From positions 1,054,001 through 1,118,000 of the forward strand of contig OZ218954.1 in NCBI GenBank assembly GCA_965112735.1: DNA of 64,000 nucleotides, written 5' to 3'. The notes below the pieces were generated by a model. That model was not told where the DNA came from. It saw only the letters and a program-made list of their open reading frames with translations, and searched no databases. A program made the position numbers and the translations under genes. Source of the stretch: Phaeosaccion multiseriatum. Lineage: Eukaryota > Ochrophyta, other classes. Within the stretch, counting starts at the first letter, position 1. The number at the start of each line of letters is the position of its first letter. This document shows positions 61,189-64,000 of this stretch, in pieces.

Positions 61189-62133
61189 GCACACGCCCAC
61201 GGGGGGGGACAAATCATTAATTCCCTAGTCATTGAATCCACTGACGCTCCTAAGTCATTGAATCCACTGACCCTCCTTACCTCTCCACAGCGTCCGCCCC
61301 GGGGTCCTCGGCCTTACTAAAGCAGTAGCAATGTATGCGAGGGGGGGCTTTGAAGCCCATCCCCTCCCAATCCACCCCTACAAACACATCCAGAAACTCC
61401 AAGGCAGAGGCGGGCAGGTTCATAATCACATGGTGGAAGGGCTGTACAACCAACTGCTCTGGCTTGGACCCATCTTGTTGTCGTTGTTGTTGCTGCTGGG
61501 GGGGAGGGGAGGCAGCAGCAGCAGCAGCAGCAGCACTCGAGGGGAGAAGGCTGGCTGCATTGGCTGTGTCTGTAGCTGCATTGGCTGTGTCTGTAGCTGC
61601 TGCTGTGTCTGTGAGGGACTTGAGCAGCTTGCGCACAAAGTCCCGTCCACACATGTTATGGGCCTGGCAATAGCATGGGCAGCAGTTGGTGATACAGCAC
61701 ATAAATGAACATTGGCAGCTCATGAGACAACAGCACGTCAAGAAGGAGACGAAGGGGGCTGTCTGTGTGTGCGTCCTTCCTTCCCTCCCTCCCTCCCTCC
61801 CTCCCTCCTTCCTTCCTCCTTATATCACCAACTCCCTCACCTGTAGCTTGTCGCCACACCTGTTGGCGATGGCGTTGTCGACAAGATACTTGTGTGACTC
61901 CGGGTTGAGATCGTTGCCGTACACGGTGTAGCCGCGCTTGGCCAAAGGAACGGCAAATGGCCCGATGCCTGCCATCATGTCACACACCACAATCTGGATA
62001 GAGGAATATCGACATATGGATAGAGGCATACGGACAGACACACAGACAGACAGACAGACAGACAGGACAGGACAGGAAAAGATAGATAGACGGAGAGATA
62101 GAAAAGATATAGAGACAAACAGACAGATAGGAT

Positions 62134-62175
<42 letters not shown>

Positions 62176-62198
62176 AGAAACAGAGAAACAAAAAGACA

Positions 62199-62236
<38 letters not shown>

Positions 62237-63729
62237 ATATGAAGCGCACACAGACATACACACACATGAGAAGGACAGGAGGTGAGCACTTTGCCAACTT
62301 TGTCTCTACTTCATTCAATGTTCATACTCATACGTAAGACACAAAAATATTACGTAACACGTTTTAAGTACCTCGCTGGCAGGTCCGCTCCGACAGATTT
62401 GGTCGATGAGGCGTCCGTGCTCCGTGACCAGACGGCTGTTCCAATACACTTGCGCAAAGTCAAACTTGAACACACAACCCCCCTCCTTCACCTGCGCACA
62501 CACAGAGAGACACAGACACACGCACACACACACAGAGAACACACACACACACACAGGGGGACACAGACACAGACACAGGCACACACCCACACACACCCAC
62601 ACACACCACACACACAGACACCCACACACACCACACACACAGACACCCACACACACCACACACGGGACAGGCAAGTATTTGTCAGTCACGATGTCACTGA
62701 TACATGTTCCATCTTTCTGTGAACTGACACTCAAACTGGACCGGTCAAACTGCAACTGGAACTGACCGACCTGCACCACCGTGTCCACGGCTCCGGCGAG
62801 CACCTCCATTGGGAAGGTGCGGAACTGATTATGGATCTCGCCCGTCTGGAGTGAGTGAGTGAGTGAGGGGGTGAGTGAGTGAGTGAGTGAGTGAGGGAGT
62901 GAGTGAGGGAGTGAGTGAGTGCTTAGACAGTACCAGGCATGCTTCTGCCAGGAGTATCGTCCCTTCACCGCCGAACCGTACCTTGTTGACCACGGTCCTG
63001 ACACTCTTGTTCTTGTCCAGTACGACTTGGCCGATGAGGAACCGGTAGGGCAACAAGTGCTCCCTGCGGTAGGCAGGCATATGGGCAGGCATATGGGCAG
63101 AAATAAGAAGCTGCAAACTTCAAACCTACCTCTCCCAGTCTGTCACCCACGCCCACACGCACGCACACACACACACACCTGAGGTTCATGTGTGCAAGAT
63201 GACCGACGGTTTCGAAGGAGGTGATGATGTCCTGCTCCCCTTGAATGAGGGGCGTCAGCAGCTGCTTCAGCACCTCCTCTGTGGACCGATCTTCATAGCT
63301 CCTGGTGACAGTGAAGGTCGTCACTTCAGCCACACCTCCCCCCCCGCCCCCACCCTCTAGCTGCAGCCGAGTCCGGATGATTGCCTGGGCTTCCTCTGAG
63401 AGGCCCTCAAGGGAGACAGGGTCCACTCCTTCCTTGAGCAACAGTAGACGCATGTCCTCCTCTCCTTCCACCTTCTCTACGTTGCGACGTCTCGGCAAGC
63501 TCAGGAGCTCTTTCCTGAGCACCTTCATGAGCGCACTCGTTTCTCCCTTGGGGATCTTCAGAGCCGCCACTTGAATCGTTCGCGTGAACGCGGCCTTGTC
63601 TAGCACCGTCATAGAGGGGGTAGCAGCGAGGCTCTTGTTGTTGTTGTTGTCCACCGTGTTAGGAGTACCTCCTTCGTCAGCCCTTCCTCCCCCCCCTCCT
63701 TCTCCTTCTTCTCCTTTCCCTTCCTGCAT
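60455..63729 (-). CDS. TRM5: tRNA (guanine(37)-N1)-methyltransferase TRM5 (5' end uncertain)
   Basis: Methylates N1 of G37 next to the anticodon with SAM. Seven minus-strand exons, 63179-63729 (frame open to the window edge at 64000), 62982-63063, 62771-62845, 62372-62491, 61841-61993, 61281-61663 and 60455-60866, join in phase to 591 residues from the ATG at 63729. Family blocks in order are [71 protein letters not shown] (SAM motif I), [41 protein letters not shown] (the NLP motif) and [15 protein letters not shown]. Odd features are an Ala/Thr-rich insertion before the NLP motif and a long poly-Gly tract plus a basic [10 protein letters not shown] tail after the catalytic domain. Upstream of 63729 the open frame is Arg-rich without acidic runs, possibly an organelle leader, so the true start may lie upstream or beyond 64000. 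Confidence 0.88.
60597..60738 (+). repeat. Exonic (TCC)n and (TGC)n encoding poly-Gly/poly-Ala in TRM5
   Basis: On the sense strand this is GGA and GCA, read as Ala then Gly after the catalytic domain of TRM5. Confidence 0.9.
60949..61195 (+). repeat. (CA)n-rich tract in TRM5 intron
   Basis: CA with an AGAG run near 61104-61120, filling most of the intron 60867-61280. Confidence 0.9.
62040..62235 (+). repeat. (CAGA)n and (CA)n
   Basis: Imperfect CAGACAGA, ATAGA and CA runs in the TRM5 intron 61994-62371. Confidence 0.88.
62850..62920 (+). repeat. (GAGT)n, acceptor-proximal on sense strand
   Basis: Sense strand is CACTCACTCACTCCAG, ending at the acceptor at 62846 of TRM5. Confidence 0.92.
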
Positions 63730-64000
63730 GGCTGCTTGAGCTGCGGCTCCTGCTGATGACGGTAACGAGGACGACCAACCTCGGGTAGATGATGACGATA
63801 GTATCCCTGTCCTGGCGTTCACTAGGCTATATGCACCGCCCCCACTGCGCAGAGTTCGCGGCAGAGTAGCAGTGCCAAGTTGCTCAGCCCGGACGTTGCC
63901 TCTCCAGGTGTAGCCCAAGCTGATCCCTAGCCGGCACCACTCCCTCGGCGGCTGCTCTGGTCTTGCTCGCTTCCTGGCCCTTCGTGCTTGCGTCCACCTT

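Overview
The window is nuclear DNA of a eukaryote, most likely a photosynthetic stramenopile (ochrophyte). Three things point there: very intron-dense genes with GT-AG and a few GC-AG introns, a ciliary/flagellar gene, and a short-chain dehydrogenase-like protein whose N-terminus is a signal peptide followed by an ASAFLP motif, the hallmark of bipartite plastid leaders in algae with red secondary plastids. A haptophyte is not excluded. No species name is claimed.

Layout. (1) 127-26607, + strand: the 3' part of a very large CFAP47-like gene (ciliary protein with a calponin-homology domain and many Ig-like/ASH segments); 43 exons could be joined with unbroken phase. (2) 28407-30975, - strand: plastid-targeted atypical SDR. 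(3) 31410-34341, + strand: HAD-like protein with DxNxT and DDN motifs. (4) 36716-39649, - strand: seven-helix membrane protein of TOM1/THH1 or GPR137 type, followed by an unresolved Q/H-rich stretch. (5) 40106-41747, + strand: TFIIIC subunit 6 (GTF3C6)-like protein. (6) 43921-52073, - strand: membrane-anchored protein with one PDZ and two PH-like domains. (7) 53029-59555, + strand: PBZ finger, C2H2 finger, Tudor-like and DOT1-like methyltransferase fusion. (8) 60455-63729 and perhaps beyond the right edge, - strand: TRM5, tRNA (guanine-37-N1) methyltransferase. Genes alternate strand, giving three divergent promoter pairs (2/3, 4/5, 6/7) and convergent 3' ends between the pairs. No shared pathway is evident.

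Introns and spacers are packed with micro- and minisatellites: (TCCC)n, (TCC)n, (GAGT)n, a (CA)n of about 1.37 kb, a (CCCTCA)n of about 0.8 kb, and families built on CATCCACTGCC, GTGTCAGGACAGAG, CATATGGGC and GTTGGTGATACAG. The main discovery candidate is that these families are oriented relative to the splice sites. Donor-proximal copies are the reverse complement of acceptor-proximal copies, and in the best cases the repeat itself contains the splice site, as expected for introner-like elements with terminal inverted repeats. One 16-base member (CAGTTGGTGATACAGC) also sits inside coding exons of at least five genes, in different frames and both orientations.

Most long open frames in the window are repeats read as protein and were not annotated. 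Exon boundaries come from reading splice signals and phase by eye and may be a few bases off at individual sites.
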